Of a stretch of DNA of 42,693 nt, positions 18,315-26,967 are shown piece after piece (position 1 is the stretch's first letter; each line of letters opens with the position of its first letter). A program made the position numbers and the translations under genes. The notes under the pieces were generated by a model, which was not told the DNA's origin, did no database searches, and saw only the letters and a list, made by a program, of their open reading frames with translations. This DNA comes from Dechloromonas sp. (GTDB lineage: Bacteria > Pseudomonadota > Gammaproteobacteria > Burkholderiales > Rhodocyclaceae): NCBI GenBank assembly GCA_016791065.1, contig JAEUOD010000104.1, forward strand, positions 1-42,693, in the 5' to 3' direction.

Positions 18315-19552
18315 AACGCATCAGCAAGATTCTCATCGGCGTTGCCGTCGCAGCCGGCTTGATCGGCGGCGGCATCTGGTACGCCAACCAGCGCGCGGCG
18401 CAGGACCCGGAAAAACGCTACAAGCTGGCCAATGTCGAAAAGGGCGAGGTGACACAGACGGTATCGGCCAACGGCACGCTCAATCCGGTCGTCCTGGTCA
18501 GTGTCGGTACCCAGGTGTCGGGCACGGTCAGGAAGCTCTACGTCGATTTCAACGACCGCGTCAAAAAAGGCCAGCCGCTGCTCGAACTCGACGATGCCCT
18601 GGTTTCGGCCACCGAGCGGCAGAGCGCGGCGAGCGTGGTCAATGCCCAATCGACGCTGGAACTGGCCCGGGCCAACGCCGAGCGCATCAAGCAGTTGTTT
18701 GCCCAGGAATACGTCTCGAAGCAGGAGTATGACCAGTCGCGCCAAGCGCTGAAGTCGGCCGAGGCGCAACTGGCCCTGGCCCGTGCCCAGAACGAGCGCG
18801 ACCGAGCCAACCTCGATTTCACCATCATCCGTTCGCCGGTCGACGGCGTCGTCATCGACCGCGTCGTCGATCTCGGCCAGACGGTGGCGGCAAGCTTCCA
18901 GACGCCGACCCTGATCAAGATCGCGCAGGATCTGTCCGAAATGCGCATCGACACGAGCTTTGCCGAAGCCGACATCGGCCTCATCCGCGAAGGCCAGAAG
19001 GCCCGCTTCACGGTCGATGCCTTCCCGAGCCGCAGCTTCGTCGGCGAGGTGCAGCAGATTCGCCTCAACCCGACCAACCAGCAGAACGTCGTCACCTACA
19101 ACGTGCGCATCAATGTCGCCAATCCCGAGCAAATCCTGCTGCCGGGCATGACAGCCTACGTCAATATCGGCGTGCAGAAGCGCGACGATGTCCTGCTCGT
19201 ACCGAATGCGGCCTTGCGCTTCAAGCCTGCCGATAACGGCGAGAAGAAGCCCGAGGGCGGCCGTAGCGGACCGCCGGCCGGCGCCGGCACGACACCGGGC
19301 ATGGGCGCCGGGGCCGACGGCAGCGGCGCGAAGGCGGGGGGCGGCAAGGGCAAAAAGCGCGACGGCCAGAGCGGCACGGTCTATGTGCTCGACGGCAGCG
19401 AGCTCAAGCCGGTCAGCGTTCAGCTCGGCATCACCGACAACCGCAATACCGAGATCGTCGGCGGCGAGCTGAAGGCGGGCGACCGCGTCGTGACCGGCGA
19501 GAACACCAACGGTGCCAAGCCGCCGTCGAGCGTCGGCATGCGGATGTTCTGA
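18311..19552 (+). CDS. macA: MacA-like periplasmic adaptor of ABC efflux pump
   Basis: Membrane-fusion protein linking a MacB-type ABC transporter to TolC. The 413-residue protein has an N-terminal anchor helix (about 7-26), a biotinyl-lipoyl-like hairpin with GTQVSGTVRKLYVDFNDRVKKG, an alpha-helical hairpin, a beta-barrel domain, and a membrane-proximal domain. A Gly/Ala/Lys-rich low-complexity insert (about 300-355) interrupts the last domain just before VYVLDGSELKPV; such inserts occur in MacA relatives but this one is long. It overlaps the ATPase gene by one base (TGATG). The substrate is not indicated by the sequence. Confidence 0.92.
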   Translation: MKRISKILIGVAVAAGLIGGGIWYANQRAAQDPEKRYKLANVEKGEVTQTVSANGTLNPVVLVSVGTQVSGTVRKLYVDFNDRVKKGQPLLELDDALVSATERQSAASVVNAQSTLELARANAERIKQLFAQEYVSKQEYDQSRQALKSAEAQLALARAQNERDRANLDFTIIRSPVDGVVIDRVVDLGQTVAASFQTPTLIKIAQDLSEMRIDTSFAEADIGLIREGQKARFTVDAFPSRSFVGEVQQIRLNPTNQQNVVTYNVRINVANPEQILLPGMTAYVNIGVQKRDDVLLVPNAALRFKPADNGEKKPEGGRSGPPAGAGTTPGMGAGADGSGAKAGGGKGKKRDGQSGTVYVLDGSELKPVSVQLGITDNRNTEIVGGELKAGDRVVTGENTNGAKPPSSVGMRMF

Positions 19553-20253
19553 TGGCCGAGCCTGTGATCCGGGTCGTCGGCCTGGGCAAGTCCTACGAAA
19601 CCGCGGCCGGGTTGTTTCCGGCGCTCAAGGGCGTCGACCTCGAGATTAGGCCTGGCGAGTACATCGCCATCATGGGGCCGTCCGGTTCGGGCAAATCGAC
19701 CTTCATGAACCTGCTCGGCTGCCTCGACACGCCGACCGTCGGCGACTACTTCCTGACCGGCGAGAACGTCGCCCACATGGACAAGGACGCCCTCGCCATC
19801 CTGCGCAACCGGACGCTGGGCTTCGTCTTCCAGGGCTTCAACCTCTTGCCCCGGATGAGCCTGCAGGACAACGTTGCCCTGCCGCTGGTCTATGCCGGTG
19901 TCGACAAGGAGTCGCGTCGCGCTGCCGCGCGCGAAATGCTCGACAAGGTGGGACTCGGCCGCTATGCCGACTCCCTGCCTAACCGCATTTCCGGCGGCCA
20001 GCAGCAGCGCGTGGCGATCGCCCGGGCGCTGGTCAACAAGCCGCGCCTGATCCTCGCCGACGAGCCGACCGGCAACCTCGACAGCCACACCAGCGAGGAG
20101 ATCATGCGCCTGTTCGGCGAACTCAACGCCGAGGGCATCACCATCGTGCTGGTGACGCACGAGCCGGACATCGCGGGGCATGCCAAGCGGCAGGTGAAGT
20201 TCCTCGACGGGCAGATCGTCAGCGATCATCTGACCGGAGCCGCGGCATGCTGA
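19552..20253 (+). CDS. MacB/LolD-type ABC transporter ATPase
   Basis: Cytoplasmic ATPase of the MacA-MacB-TolC-like pump. The 233-residue protein has Walker [10 protein letters not shown] (42-50), the Q-loop FQGFNLLP, signature ISGGQQQR (from 146), Walker B LILADEP (166-172), and the switch His in THEPD. In Escherichia coli MacB the ATPase and permease are one 650-residue chain. Here they are separate proteins with a seven-base gene overlap, as in LolD/FtsX-type systems. Drug, peptide or lipoprotein export are all possible. Confidence 0.94.
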   Translation: MAEPVIRVVGLGKSYETAAGLFPALKGVDLEIRPGEYIAIMGPSGSGKSTFMNLLGCLDTPTVGDYFLTGENVAHMDKDALAILRNRTLGFVFQGFNLLPRMSLQDNVALPLVYAGVDKESRRAAAREMLDKVGLGRYADSLPNRISGGQQQRVAIARALVNKPRLILADEPTGNLDSHTSEEIMRLFGELNAEGITIVLVTHEPDIAGHAKRQVKFLDGQIVSDHLTGAAAC

Positions 20254-21467
20254 AGGCGATGCTCGGCGAAGCCTGGCTGGCGATGGGCGCCAACCGCCTG
20301 CGTACGGCGCTGACCATGCTCGGCATGGTGATCGGTGTTGGCGCCGTGGTCATCATGCTGGCCATCGGCCAGGGCGCGCAGTATGCGGTGCAGCAGACGA
20401 TCAGCACCATGGGCTCCAATCTCTTCATCGTGCTTTCCGGTTCCTTCACCACCGGCGGCGTCCGCAGCGGTTCGGCCGGCGGGCCGACGCTCAACGTCGG
20501 CGACGCCGACGCGATTGCCGAACTCGACGGCATTGCCAACGTGGCGCCGACCCATCAGGGCAGCCGGCAACTGGTCTATGGCTCGCAGAACTGGAGCACG
20601 CAGGTCATCGGCACGACGCCGGCCTATCTCGAAGCGCGCGCCTGGAACATCGTCAATGGCGCGAGTTTCGGCGATTCCGACGTCCGTTCCTCGACCCGCG
20701 TCGCGCTGATCGGCAAGACGGTCGCCCAGAACCTGTTTGGCGACGAGGACCCGGTCGGCAAGACGATGCGCATCCAGCAGAACCCGTTCACCGTGATCGG
20801 CGTGCTCGGCAGCAAGGGGCAGAATCTCGACGGCCGCGATCAGGACGACACCGTGATCATTCCGCTCAGTACCGCCCAGCGCAAGGTCTTTGGCACGCCT
20901 TTCCTGGGTTCGGTGCGGATGATCATGGTCCAGGCCGACTCGGCGGAGACAATGCAGCGCAGCATGGACAACGTCACCGCCTTGTTGCGCCAGCGCCACC
21001 GGTTGCGCGAGGGGATGCCGGACGACTTCTTCATGCGCAACCTCTCGGCCGCTGCCGAATCCGAGGCCGAGACGACGCGCACGATGTCCATCCTGCTCGG
21101 CGCCATCGCCTCGATCTCGTTGCTGGTCGGCGGCATCGGCATCATGAATATCATGCTGGTCTCGGTCACCGAGCGGACGCGGGAAATCGGCATCCGCATG
21201 GCGATCGGCGCTCGCCAGAGGGACATCCTGACCCAGTTCCTGCTCGAAGCGGTGATGATTTCCTTTGCCGGCTGCCTGCTCGGTCTGCTGCTCGGACTGG
21301 GCATCGCGCTCGGCATCAATGCGGCGACCGGCATGGTCGTCGTCATTTCCGGCAGCGCCGCGCTGGTCGCCTTTGCGGTGGCGGCGACGGTCGGCATCTT
21401 TTTCGGCTGGTATCCTGCCCGCAAGGCGGCGCAACTCGATCCGATCGAGGCGCTGCGTTATCAGTAG
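20247..21467 (+). CDS. MacB-type ABC transporter permease (FtsX fold)
   Basis: Inner-membrane subunit of the efflux pump. The 406-residue protein has one N-terminal membrane helix (about 20-45), a large periplasmic domain (about 50-275), then three C-terminal helices. The conserved VSVTERTREIGIRMAIGA coupling segment and the YPARKAAQLDPIEALRYQ terminus are classic for the family. The early GMVIGVGAVVIMLAIG stretch is also typical. It starts seven bases inside the ATPase gene and is followed nine bases on by the DUF1439-like gene. Confidence 0.95.
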   Translation: MLKAMLGEAWLAMGANRLRTALTMLGMVIGVGAVVIMLAIGQGAQYAVQQTISTMGSNLFIVLSGSFTTGGVRSGSAGGPTLNVGDADAIAELDGIANVAPTHQGSRQLVYGSQNWSTQVIGTTPAYLEARAWNIVNGASFGDSDVRSSTRVALIGKTVAQNLFGDEDPVGKTMRIQQNPFTVIGVLGSKGQNLDGRDQDDTVIIPLSTAQRKVFGTPFLGSVRMIMVQADSAETMQRSMDNVTALLRQRHRLREGMPDDFFMRNLSAAAESEAETTRTMSILLGAIASISLLVGGIGIMNIMLVSVTERTREIGIRMAIGARQRDILTQFLLEAVMISFAGCLLGLLLGLGIALGINAATGMVVVISGSAALVAFAVAATVGIFFGWYPARKAAQLDPIEALRYQ

Positions 21468-21476
21468 GAGCAAGAC

Positions 21477-22034
21477 ATGGCATTCCGCTTTTCCCGTCGC
21501 CTCTGCATCACCATTGCGCTGCTTGTGGCAGCACCCCTGGCCAGGGCCGGCCTGCTCGACCAGGAGGTGAGTTTCACCGAGGCCGAAGTACAGGCGGCGG
21601 TGGACCGCAACGGCAAGATGCAGCGCAGCTATGGCGGTTTCGCCACGGTCGCACTGCAACAGCCGCCCAAGGTGGCGCTCGGCACGCCGGACGGGCGCAT
21701 TTCGCTGAGCGGCAGCATGCTGGTCGCGGTGGTCGGCCAGCCGCCGATCCCGGTCGATGTCCAGGGCGTCGCCGGCATTCGCTACGACGACCGCAGCAAA
21801 GGCTTCTTCCTCGAAAACCCGGTTGCCACCTCGGTCGCTTCGCCGATGCTCGACCGCAACAGCGAACCCTTCGTCCGCCAGGGCGTCAGCCAGTTGATGA
21901 GCGCCTATTTCCGTTCCAAGCCGATCTATGTGCTGCGCGACGACGCCTCCGTGCAGGAGGCGACCATGCGCTGGCTGCTGCGCTCGGTCCGTATCGAGCC
22001 GGGCAAGGTGGTGGCGACACTGTCGCCGCTCTGA
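21477..22034 (+). CDS. DUF1439-like periplasmic protein
   Basis: The 185-residue protein has an N-terminal signal peptide (about 1-24, ending ARA) with no lipobox Cys, followed by a domain resembling DUF1439 (the YceB-like fold, which binds lipids or hydrophobic ligands in related proteins). A strong AGGAG (21466-21470) overlapping the permease stop fixes the start and suggests cotranscription with the pump. A role as periplasmic ligand carrier for the pump is a guess from context. The family match is moderate. Confidence 0.75.
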   Translation: MAFRFSRRLCITIALLVAAPLARAGLLDQEVSFTEAEVQAAVDRNGKMQRSYGGFATVALQQPPKVALGTPDGRISLSGSMLVAVVGQPPIPVDVQGVAGIRYDDRSKGFFLENPVATSVASPMLDRNSEPFVRQGVSQLMSAYFRSKPIYVLRDDASVQEATMRWLLRSVRIEPGKVVATLSPL

Positions 22035-22107
22035 GTCAGCCGGCGCATCGCCGGACGCGGGAATGTGGCATGCTGGGCGCTGACGCCAGCAGCCAACGGA
22101 GGTTCGC

Positions 22108-23016
22108 ATGTCCGGCATCTTCATCAGCTATCGCCGCGATGACAGCCGCGGCTTCGCCGGCCGCCTGGCCGATGCGCTCGATGCGGCCTTCGGCGCCGAC
22201 AAGGTGTTCCGCGATATCGACGATATCCGACCCGGCGAGGATTTTGTCGCGGCGATCAACGAGCGCCTGGCTTCAGTCGACGTCCTGCTCGCCCTGATCG
22301 GCCCGGAATGGCTGGAGGTTGGACAGGACGGCCGACGCCGCCTCGACGATCCGACCGACTTCGTGCGCATCGAGATCGAACGGGCGCTCGCCGCTGGCAA
22401 GCCGGTCTGGCCGCTCCTGCTCGGCGGAGCCATCATGCCGGCTGAAGCAGAACTGCCCGAAGCGCTGCGTCCGCTCGTCCGGCATCAGGCCATGACATTG
22501 AGCGATGCCGGCTGGAAGGACGATGTCGCCCGCCTGGTCGCCGCCCTGCGGCCGCTGGTTGCCGTCGAGCCGCGCTCGCGTCGCGGGTGGTGGGCGGCTG
22601 CCGTACTGCTCTGTCTTTTGGTGGGGGCCGCCTTGCTCTGGCGGCCGCAGGCACCGCTGCCGGTCGCCAGCCAGCAGACCTCGCAGGCAGCCAGCCCGTT
22701 TGCCGGTAGCTGGACCGCGCGCCTTCGTTACGACTGGGGCGCCGAACACGATGAACGCTTCGAACTGCAGGTCGAGGCCGGCACGCTGCACGGCACGGCC
22801 AGTTTCCTGCGTCTGCCGCGGACGATCGAAAGTGGTGCCGTCAGCGGCAACGAGCGCATCGAATTCACCACCCACAGCGAATCGACTGACGGCAGTACGA
22901 CGCGAACGTTGACGCATCGCTACCGTGGCCGCCTGAACGGCGAGACGATACGTTTTGTGCTGGAAAGCAGCGGTAGCCCGCCGGTCGAATTCGAGGCCCG
23001 GCGAGCCGGGCCTTAG
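22108..23016 (+). CDS. TIR-domain protein with transmembrane helix and C-terminal beta domain
   Basis: The 302-residue protein has an N-terminal TIR domain (about 1-145): FISYRRDD (5-12), FRDIDDIRPGEDF (34-46), LIGPEWL (63-69), and VRIEIERAL (86-94), where Glu89 lies at the position of the catalytic Glu in NAD-cleaving TIRs. A single membrane helix (about 161-178) follows, then a Ser/Gln linker and a 100-residue beta-rich domain predicted to be outside the cytoplasm. GGAGG lies 6 bases before the ATG. It follows the DUF1439-like gene by 73 bases on the same strand and converges with the MaoC-like gene (7-base gap). It could be a defence effector, a signalling protein or a housekeeping scaffold; no adjacent nuclease, Thoeris sensor or CBASS gene is present. 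Confidence 0.86.
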   Translation: MSGIFISYRRDDSRGFAGRLADALDAAFGADKVFRDIDDIRPGEDFVAAINERLASVDVLLALIGPEWLEVGQDGRRRLDDPTDFVRIEIERALAAGKPVWPLLLGGAIMPAEAELPEALRPLVRHQAMTLSDAGWKDDVARLVAALRPLVAVEPRSRRGWWAAAVLLCLLVGAALLWRPQAPLPVASQQTSQAASPFAGSWTARLRYDWGAEHDERFELQVEAGTLHGTASFLRLPRTIESGAVSGNERIEFTTHSESTDGSTTRTLTHRYRGRLNGETIRFVLESSGSPPVEFEARRAGP

Positions 23017-23023
23017 CACTGCG

Positions 23024-23473
23024 TCAGGCCGGGCGGCGGCGCAGTAGGTGATTGACGATGAAGCTCAACACTACTTCGCCGCGCTGATTGGCGGCCTGGT
23101 ATTTGAGTCGGGCGATACCGCGATCCGGTTTTGAACTGGACGGGCGAACCTCGAGTACCTCGATCTCGCCATGCAGCGTGTCGCCCGGACGCACTGGCGC
23201 CAGCCAGCGCAACTCGTCAATGCCCGGCGAACCCATGCTCGACGCCGCCAGGATGCCCGACTGGATGAACAGCCGGAAACATATCGACAGGCTGTGGAAG
23301 CCGCTGGCGATCAGCCCGCCATAGGGCGAATCTGCCGCCGCGTTGGCGTCGAGATGGAAGGATTGCGGGTCGTAGCGCCAGGCGAAGTCGATGATTTCGG
23401 CTTCGGTCAGCGTCAGGCCAGGCGTCGTGAAATGCTGGCCGGGTGCAAGGTCGTCGAGGTAGCGGGTGTCCAT
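23024..23473 (-). CDS. MaoC-like hot-dog dehydratase
   Basis: Predicted (R)-specific enoyl-CoA hydratase or related hot-dog protein. The 149-residue protein has the MaoC pattern: an early FAWRYDPQSFHLDANAA stretch holding the Asp/His catalytic pair, GLIASGFHS, then VRPGDTLHGEIEV. The start at 23473 is chosen because AGGAG sits just upstream; an earlier Met overlaps the capA-like gene. It is last in a seven-gene minus-strand run and lies 8 bases after the CapA-like gene. A link to fatty-acid or acyl-CoA metabolism is likely but the substrate is unknown. Confidence 0.88.
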   Translation of the reverse strand: MDTRYLDDLAPGQHFTTPGLTLTEAEIIDFAWRYDPQSFHLDANAAADSPYGGLIASGFHSLSICFRLFIQSGILAASSMGSPGIDELRWLAPVRPGDTLHGEIEVLEVRPSSSKPDRGIARLKYQAANQRGEVVLSFIVNHLLRRRPA

Positions 23474-23481
23474 GGGGTCTC

Positions 23482-24450
23482 CTAAGGGTTCTGGCATTCC
23501 GATACGAATTCGCCGCCACCCCGCCCGCAAGGCGTGAAGCTGCCGGAGAGGGGATGCGGCGTGCCATCATCGTCGATCTGGGCGGCGAGGGTATCCCAGA
23601 AGACGACGCCGGATTTGTCGAGCTTGAGGCGGAGCAGCCAGCCGCGCCGCGCATCCTCGTAGTCGAAGCCGTCGAAAACGAAGTTGCCGAGGCTATAGAT
23701 GATGGGTTTGCCTTTGTAGGTTTCGGCGCCCTGCGTGACGTGCGGATGGCCGCCGACGACGGCGGCGGCCCCTTCGTCGATCAGGCGTCGGGCAAAAGTT
23801 TTCTGGCGTTCGCTGGGTGTGGTCTCCTTTTCCCAGCCCCAGTGCATGAAGGGAATGACGAGGTCGGCGCCGGCGGCCTTGGCGGCGCGGATGTCGGCGA
23901 TCACGTGGTCGTCCTCGCTCCAGGCGACGCCGGGCCAGCCCGGGCCGGCTTCAAAGGCGCGCGGCTTGAATTCGTTGTAGCCGAGGATGGCGATGCGGAT
24001 GCCTTTTTGCTCGATCCACAGCGGGCGGTGGGCTTCGCTGAGGTTTTCGCCACCGCCGAAGCGGGCGATGCCGGCGTTGTCGAGGTGGCGCAGGGTGTCG
24101 CGGAAGGCGGCCTGGCCGTAGTCGCCGGAGTGGTTGTTGGCGAGTGAGACGGCATCGAAGCGACCCTTGAGCAGGGCGAGCGTGGCCGGATCGGCACGGA
24201 AACTGTAGATCTTGTTGGCGTAGGGGGCGCCGCTTTCGGCGACCGGGCATTCGAGGTTGGCGATACGGTAGTCGGCGTCCGCGAGGATGGCGGCGAAGGG
24301 TTTGAAGGGGTCGCCGTTGCGTGCGATCAGGCGGCCGGGGCCGTCATCGAGCATGACGTCGCCGGCGAAGAGGAGGGTCAGCGGTTCAGCCTGGGCATGG
24401 AGGGAAAGCGCCAGCGCGAGGGCGCCGCAGAAATGTCCGAGCCGCTTCAT
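23482..24450 (-). CDS. CapA-family (PGA_cap) metallophosphatase-like protein
   Basis: The 322-residue exported protein has a signal peptide (about 1-22) and a calcineurin-like phosphoesterase fold of the CapA/PgsA family: FAGDVMLDD, NLECPV, SLANNHSGDYG, HWGWE and GGHPHV metal-binding motifs in order, then SLGNFVFDG. In Bacillus this family takes part in poly-gamma-glutamate capsule synthesis, but most proteobacterial members stand alone, as here, with no capB/capC. A role in peptidoglycan or polyglutamate processing is inferred only. The start at 24450 overlaps the upstream gene by four bases (ATGA). Confidence 0.86.
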   Translation of the reverse strand: MKRLGHFCGALALALSLHAQAEPLTLLFAGDVMLDDGPGRLIARNGDPFKPFAAILADADYRIANLECPVAESGAPYANKIYSFRADPATLALLKGRFDAVSLANNHSGDYGQAAFRDTLRHLDNAGIARFGGGENLSEAHRPLWIEQKGIRIAILGYNEFKPRAFEAGPGWPGVAWSEDDHVIADIRAAKAAGADLVIPFMHWGWEKETTPSERQKTFARRLIDEGAAAVVGGHPHVTQGAETYKGKPIIYSLGNFVFDGFDYEDARRGWLLRLKLDKSGVVFWDTLAAQIDDDGTPHPLSGSFTPCGRGGGEFVSECQNP

Positions 24451-24854
24451 TTGCCGTCGCCCTTCAACTCGCACCAGTAATTCAGTTCGCTGTCGCGTAT
24501 CGGTTCATGCACGCTTTGTCGCCCGGTGAAGCCATCCGGCCCGCCGCGCCGGGCGGTTTCGGGGGCGTAGGCATGGCTGGCCTGATGGACGAGGGCGGGG
24601 CCGGTGTCGTGGTCGGCGTAAGTGTAGATCTTGATGCCGGCGAGGTCGGCCGGTTCGGTGCGAAAGACTACGCGGAAACGGAAGAAGGAGCCGATGGCGT
24701 GGGTCCGCACGCCGTAGGGGGAAGCGACCGGCAATGCCTCAATGAGCTGGGTCTGGCCGCCATAGGTGACGTGGCAGACGACGCGTTCCGCCGCGAACGT
24801 CGGGGCGGCGATGGCGAGCAGCGCGACGAGGCCTAACTCAGCGGCGCGAGGCAC
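24447..24854 (-). CDS. Exported protein of unknown function
   Basis: I do not recognise this 135-residue protein. It has a signal peptide (about 1-22, ending FAA), a Cys soon after (VVCHVTYGG) and another near the C-terminus (NYWCELKG), which could form a disulfide, and an Asp/His-rich middle (IYTYADHDTG). The start is GTG, supported by AGGTGG about 6 bases upstream. It overlaps the upstream MliC/YbaY gene by 17 bases and the CapA-like gene by four, so it belongs to the same transcript and probably acts in the periplasm. Confidence 0.72.
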   Translation of the reverse strand: MPRAAELGLVALLAIAAPTFAAERVVCHVTYGGQTQLIEALPVASPYGVRTHAIGSFFRFRVVFRTEPADLAGIKIYTYADHDTGPALVHQASHAYAPETARRGGPDGFTGRQSVHEPIRDSELNYWCELKGDGK

Positions 24855-25515
24855 CGGCCACCTGCTTCATCTGGAGTTCGATGTGTGGCGGCTGGCCATC
24901 GGTGGCGACGGGGTAGTGCTTGTCGGTGATGAAAAGCAGCTTCCCCTTGTGCTCGATGCGGGCCGAGACGGTGATGCGGGATTTCTTGCCGATCAGGTCG
25001 CGGTCGATGGTGGTGACGAAGGGGATGGGTACCTGGCGGCCGCCGAGTTCGATGCGCTGTTCGGCCAGTTGGCGGGCCGGCGCCCCAGCGCGGGCAACGT
25101 CCTGGATGCGGACAATGAGGATGGCGTCAGGCGGCAGGGCGATGCGCTGGCGGTAGGCGACGCTGCCGGTGATGTCGAGGAAGCTGCTTGCGGCCGGCGG
25201 CGGGTTGGCGCCGGGGGGCGGTGTCGTTCCCTTGATGCAGCGGCGGACATTGCCCCTGCCGTCTTCGAAGATGGCTTCGTCGTCCTGGGTGTGCAGGCGA
25301 ATGTCGTCGGCCCGGTAGAGCGCGCCGGACGCAGCGGGTACCTGGGGCAGCACGAGGTCGCCGTCGGCAAAATGCAGGGTGGCCTGCGGGCGTCCGTCGG
25401 CGGCAGCCCCGAAGGAGAGTTCGACGCGGCTACCGTTGTCGCAGGTGTAGGGATGACGGTCGTTGGCGAAAGTAATGAGGGGGAGAAGCAGAAGCGGCAG
25501 GAGTGACAGTTTCAT
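24838..25515 (-). CDS. MliC-YbaY fusion envelope protein
   Basis: The 225-residue exported protein has a signal peptide (about 1-17, no lipobox). An N-terminal MliC-like domain (about 18-95; [13 protein letters not shown] start, closing Cys in RGNVRRC) recalls the periplasmic inhibitors of C-type lysozyme. A Pro-rich linker leads to a C-terminal YbaY/YscW-type domain (about 110-215; [18 protein letters not shown] strand pair, then [11 protein letters not shown]). Each half is known alone; this order as one protein suggests protection of peptidoglycan or envelope stress. It overlaps bpt by four bases. Confidence 0.84.
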   Translation of the reverse strand: MKLSLLPLLLLPLITFANDRHPYTCDNGSRVELSFGAAADGRPQATLHFADGDLVLPQVPAASGALYRADDIRLHTQDDEAIFEDGRGNVRRCIKGTTPPPGANPPPAASSFLDITGSVAYRQRIALPPDAILIVRIQDVARAGAPARQLAEQRIELGGRQVPIPFVTTIDRDLIGKKSRITVSARIEHKGKLLFITDKHYPVATDGQPPHIELQMKQVAGASRR

Positions 25516-26249
25516 GCAGGGTCCGTGAGGCGTTGCCATTGGCCGTCGATGAGGCCTTCGATGGGTTGAAAGTCTCTCTTGTAGGCCATCTTGCGGCTTT
25601 CGGCAATCCAGTAGCCGAGATAGAGGTAGGGCAAGCCGAGTTTGCGGCATTGTTCGGCCTGCCAGAGGATGTTGTAGACGCCGAAGCTGGCGCCGGCCTG
25701 GTCGGGTTCGTAGAAGGTGTAGACCGAGGAGAGGCCGTCGTCGAGAACGTCGATGAGGCTGACCATGCGGACGGCGTCGCCGTCCGAGAATTCGATGAGC
25801 CGGGTATCGACGCGGCTTTGCAGCAGGAACTGGGCGTACTGGTCGTGGCTGTCTTCGTCCATGCCGCCGCCGGGGTGGCGGGCTTGCTGGTAGCGGTTGT
25901 AGAGCGCGTAGTGTTCATTGAAGAACACCAGCGGCTGTTCGCGGGCCTGCAGGTGGGCGTGTTTTTTCCAGGCACGGCGCTGGCTTCGCCGCGGCTGCAG
26001 TTCGTCGACGGGCAGGCGGACGGGTGTGCAGGCCTGGCAATTGTCGCAATACGGGCGGTAGGTGAAGATGCCGCTGCGCCGGAAGCCGGCGCGAACCAGC
26101 GTGCTGTAGATTTCGGCGTCGATCAGATGCGCCGGCGTGGCGACCTGCGAGCGTGCCTCGCGATCGGCCAGGTAGCTGCAAGGGTAGGGCGAGGTAGCGT
26201 AGAACTGGAGCAGCGAGAAGGGCAGCGCGGCGTCGTCGGGCAGGGCCAT
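25512..26249 (-). CDS. bpt: Aspartate/glutamate leucyltransferase (arginyltransferase family)
   Basis: Adds Leu from Leu-tRNA to proteins with N-terminal Asp or Glu, marking them for ClpS/ClpAP. The 245-residue protein has the family's N-terminal Cys motif (CSYL at 24-27, then a CDNCQAC cluster) and a GNAT-like C-terminal domain with YFYEP-like and YLYLGYWI motifs. It lies three bases after aat, which encodes the second N-degron transferase; this pairing is common in proteobacteria. No clpS is visible here. The older name Ate is used for the eukaryotic arginine enzyme. Confidence 0.94.
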   Translation of the reverse strand: MALPDDAALPFSLLQFYATSPYPCSYLADREARSQVATPAHLIDAEIYSTLVRAGFRRSGIFTYRPYCDNCQACTPVRLPVDELQPRRSQRRAWKKHAHLQAREQPLVFFNEHYALYNRYQQARHPGGGMDEDSHDQYAQFLLQSRVDTRLIEFSDGDAVRMVSLIDVLDDGLSSVYTFYEPDQAGASFGVYNILWQAEQCRKLGLPYLYLGYWIAESRKMAYKRDFQPIEGLIDGQWQRLTDPA

Positions 26250-26252
26250 GGC

Positions 26253-26957
26253 TTACCAGTCGAGGTCGAGTTGGTCGGAGGACCAGATCGTGCGTGGGCT
26301 GCCGCTCGCGGTCAAGTCCCGCAGGCGTTCGAGAAAATCGGCCCGGGGAATCTCCCGGCCGCCGAGGGAGGCGAGGTGCTCGGTGCGCATCTGGCAGTCG
26401 ATCATGCCGAATTGGTGGGCCTCAAGGTAGCGGATCAGGTGAGCGAAGGCGACCTTCGAGGCGTCGCTGCGGCGCGCGAACATCGACTCGCCGTAGAACA
26501 TGCGACCGATCGCCAAGCCATACAGGCCGCCGACCAGGCCACCTTCGTCATAGGTTTCGACCGAATGCGCCCAGCCGAGTTCATGCAGGCGCCGGTAGGC
26601 ATTGACCATGTCGGGCGAGATCCAGGTGCCGTCCTGCCCGGGGCGCGGCGTTCCCGCGCAGCCGGCCATGACCCCGGCGAAATCGTGGTCGAAGCGAACG
26701 CTGAAGCGACCGCTGCGCAACGTCTTGCGCAGGGAGCGGGTGAGGCGGAATTCGGCCGGGAAGAGGACCATGCGCGGGTCCAGGCTGTACCACAGCGGAT
26801 GTCCCTCGACCGTTCCCCAGGGAAAGATGCCGTGGCGATAGGCGTCGAGCAGGCGGTCCGGGCCGAGATCGCCGCCGACGGCGAGCAGGCCGCCCATGTC
26901 CTCGCGGGCGGCTTCGACGGGGGGGAAGCGGTCGAAGGGGCCGAGGAAGGGAATCAT
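26253..26957 (-). CDS. aat: Leucyl/phenylalanyl-tRNA-protein transferase
   Basis: Transfers Leu or Phe to N-terminal Arg or Lys, the second branch of the bacterial N-degron route. The 234-residue protein carries FPPVEAA near the start, the GGDLGPDRLLDAYRHGIFPW signature (28-47 region), WYSLDPRMVL, WISPDMVNAY, GGLYGLAIGRMFYGESMF, and QMRTEHLASLGGREI. The start at 26957 is fixed by the family N-terminus, since the frame is open further upstream. It sits 10 bases after the fbpC stop, which implies readthrough from the iron-transport ATPase gene. Confidence 0.96.
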   Translation of the reverse strand: MIPFLGPFDRFPPVEAAREDMGGLLAVGGDLGPDRLLDAYRHGIFPWGTVEGHPLWYSLDPRMVLFPAEFRLTRSLRKTLRSGRFSVRFDHDFAGVMAGCAGTPRPGQDGTWISPDMVNAYRRLHELGWAHSVETYDEGGLVGGLYGLAIGRMFYGESMFARRSDASKVAFAHLIRYLEAHQFGMIDCQMRTEHLASLGGREIPRADFLERLRDLTASGSPRTIWSSDQLDLDW

Positions 26958-26967
26958 CGGGCGAGGC

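Noticed and set aside
20226-22124. A 632-residue Asp/His/Arg-rich minus-strand frame opposite the MacB permease
   Set aside because: Composition is that of an antisense shadow of high-GC coding DNA, with no domain seen, and the plus strand holds well-supported genes.
22108-23016. Complete Thoeris or CBASS defence system around the TIR gene
   Set aside because: No ThsA-like, cyclase or nuclease gene is adjacent; neighbours are efflux and acyl-CoA genes, so only a lone TIR protein is claimed.
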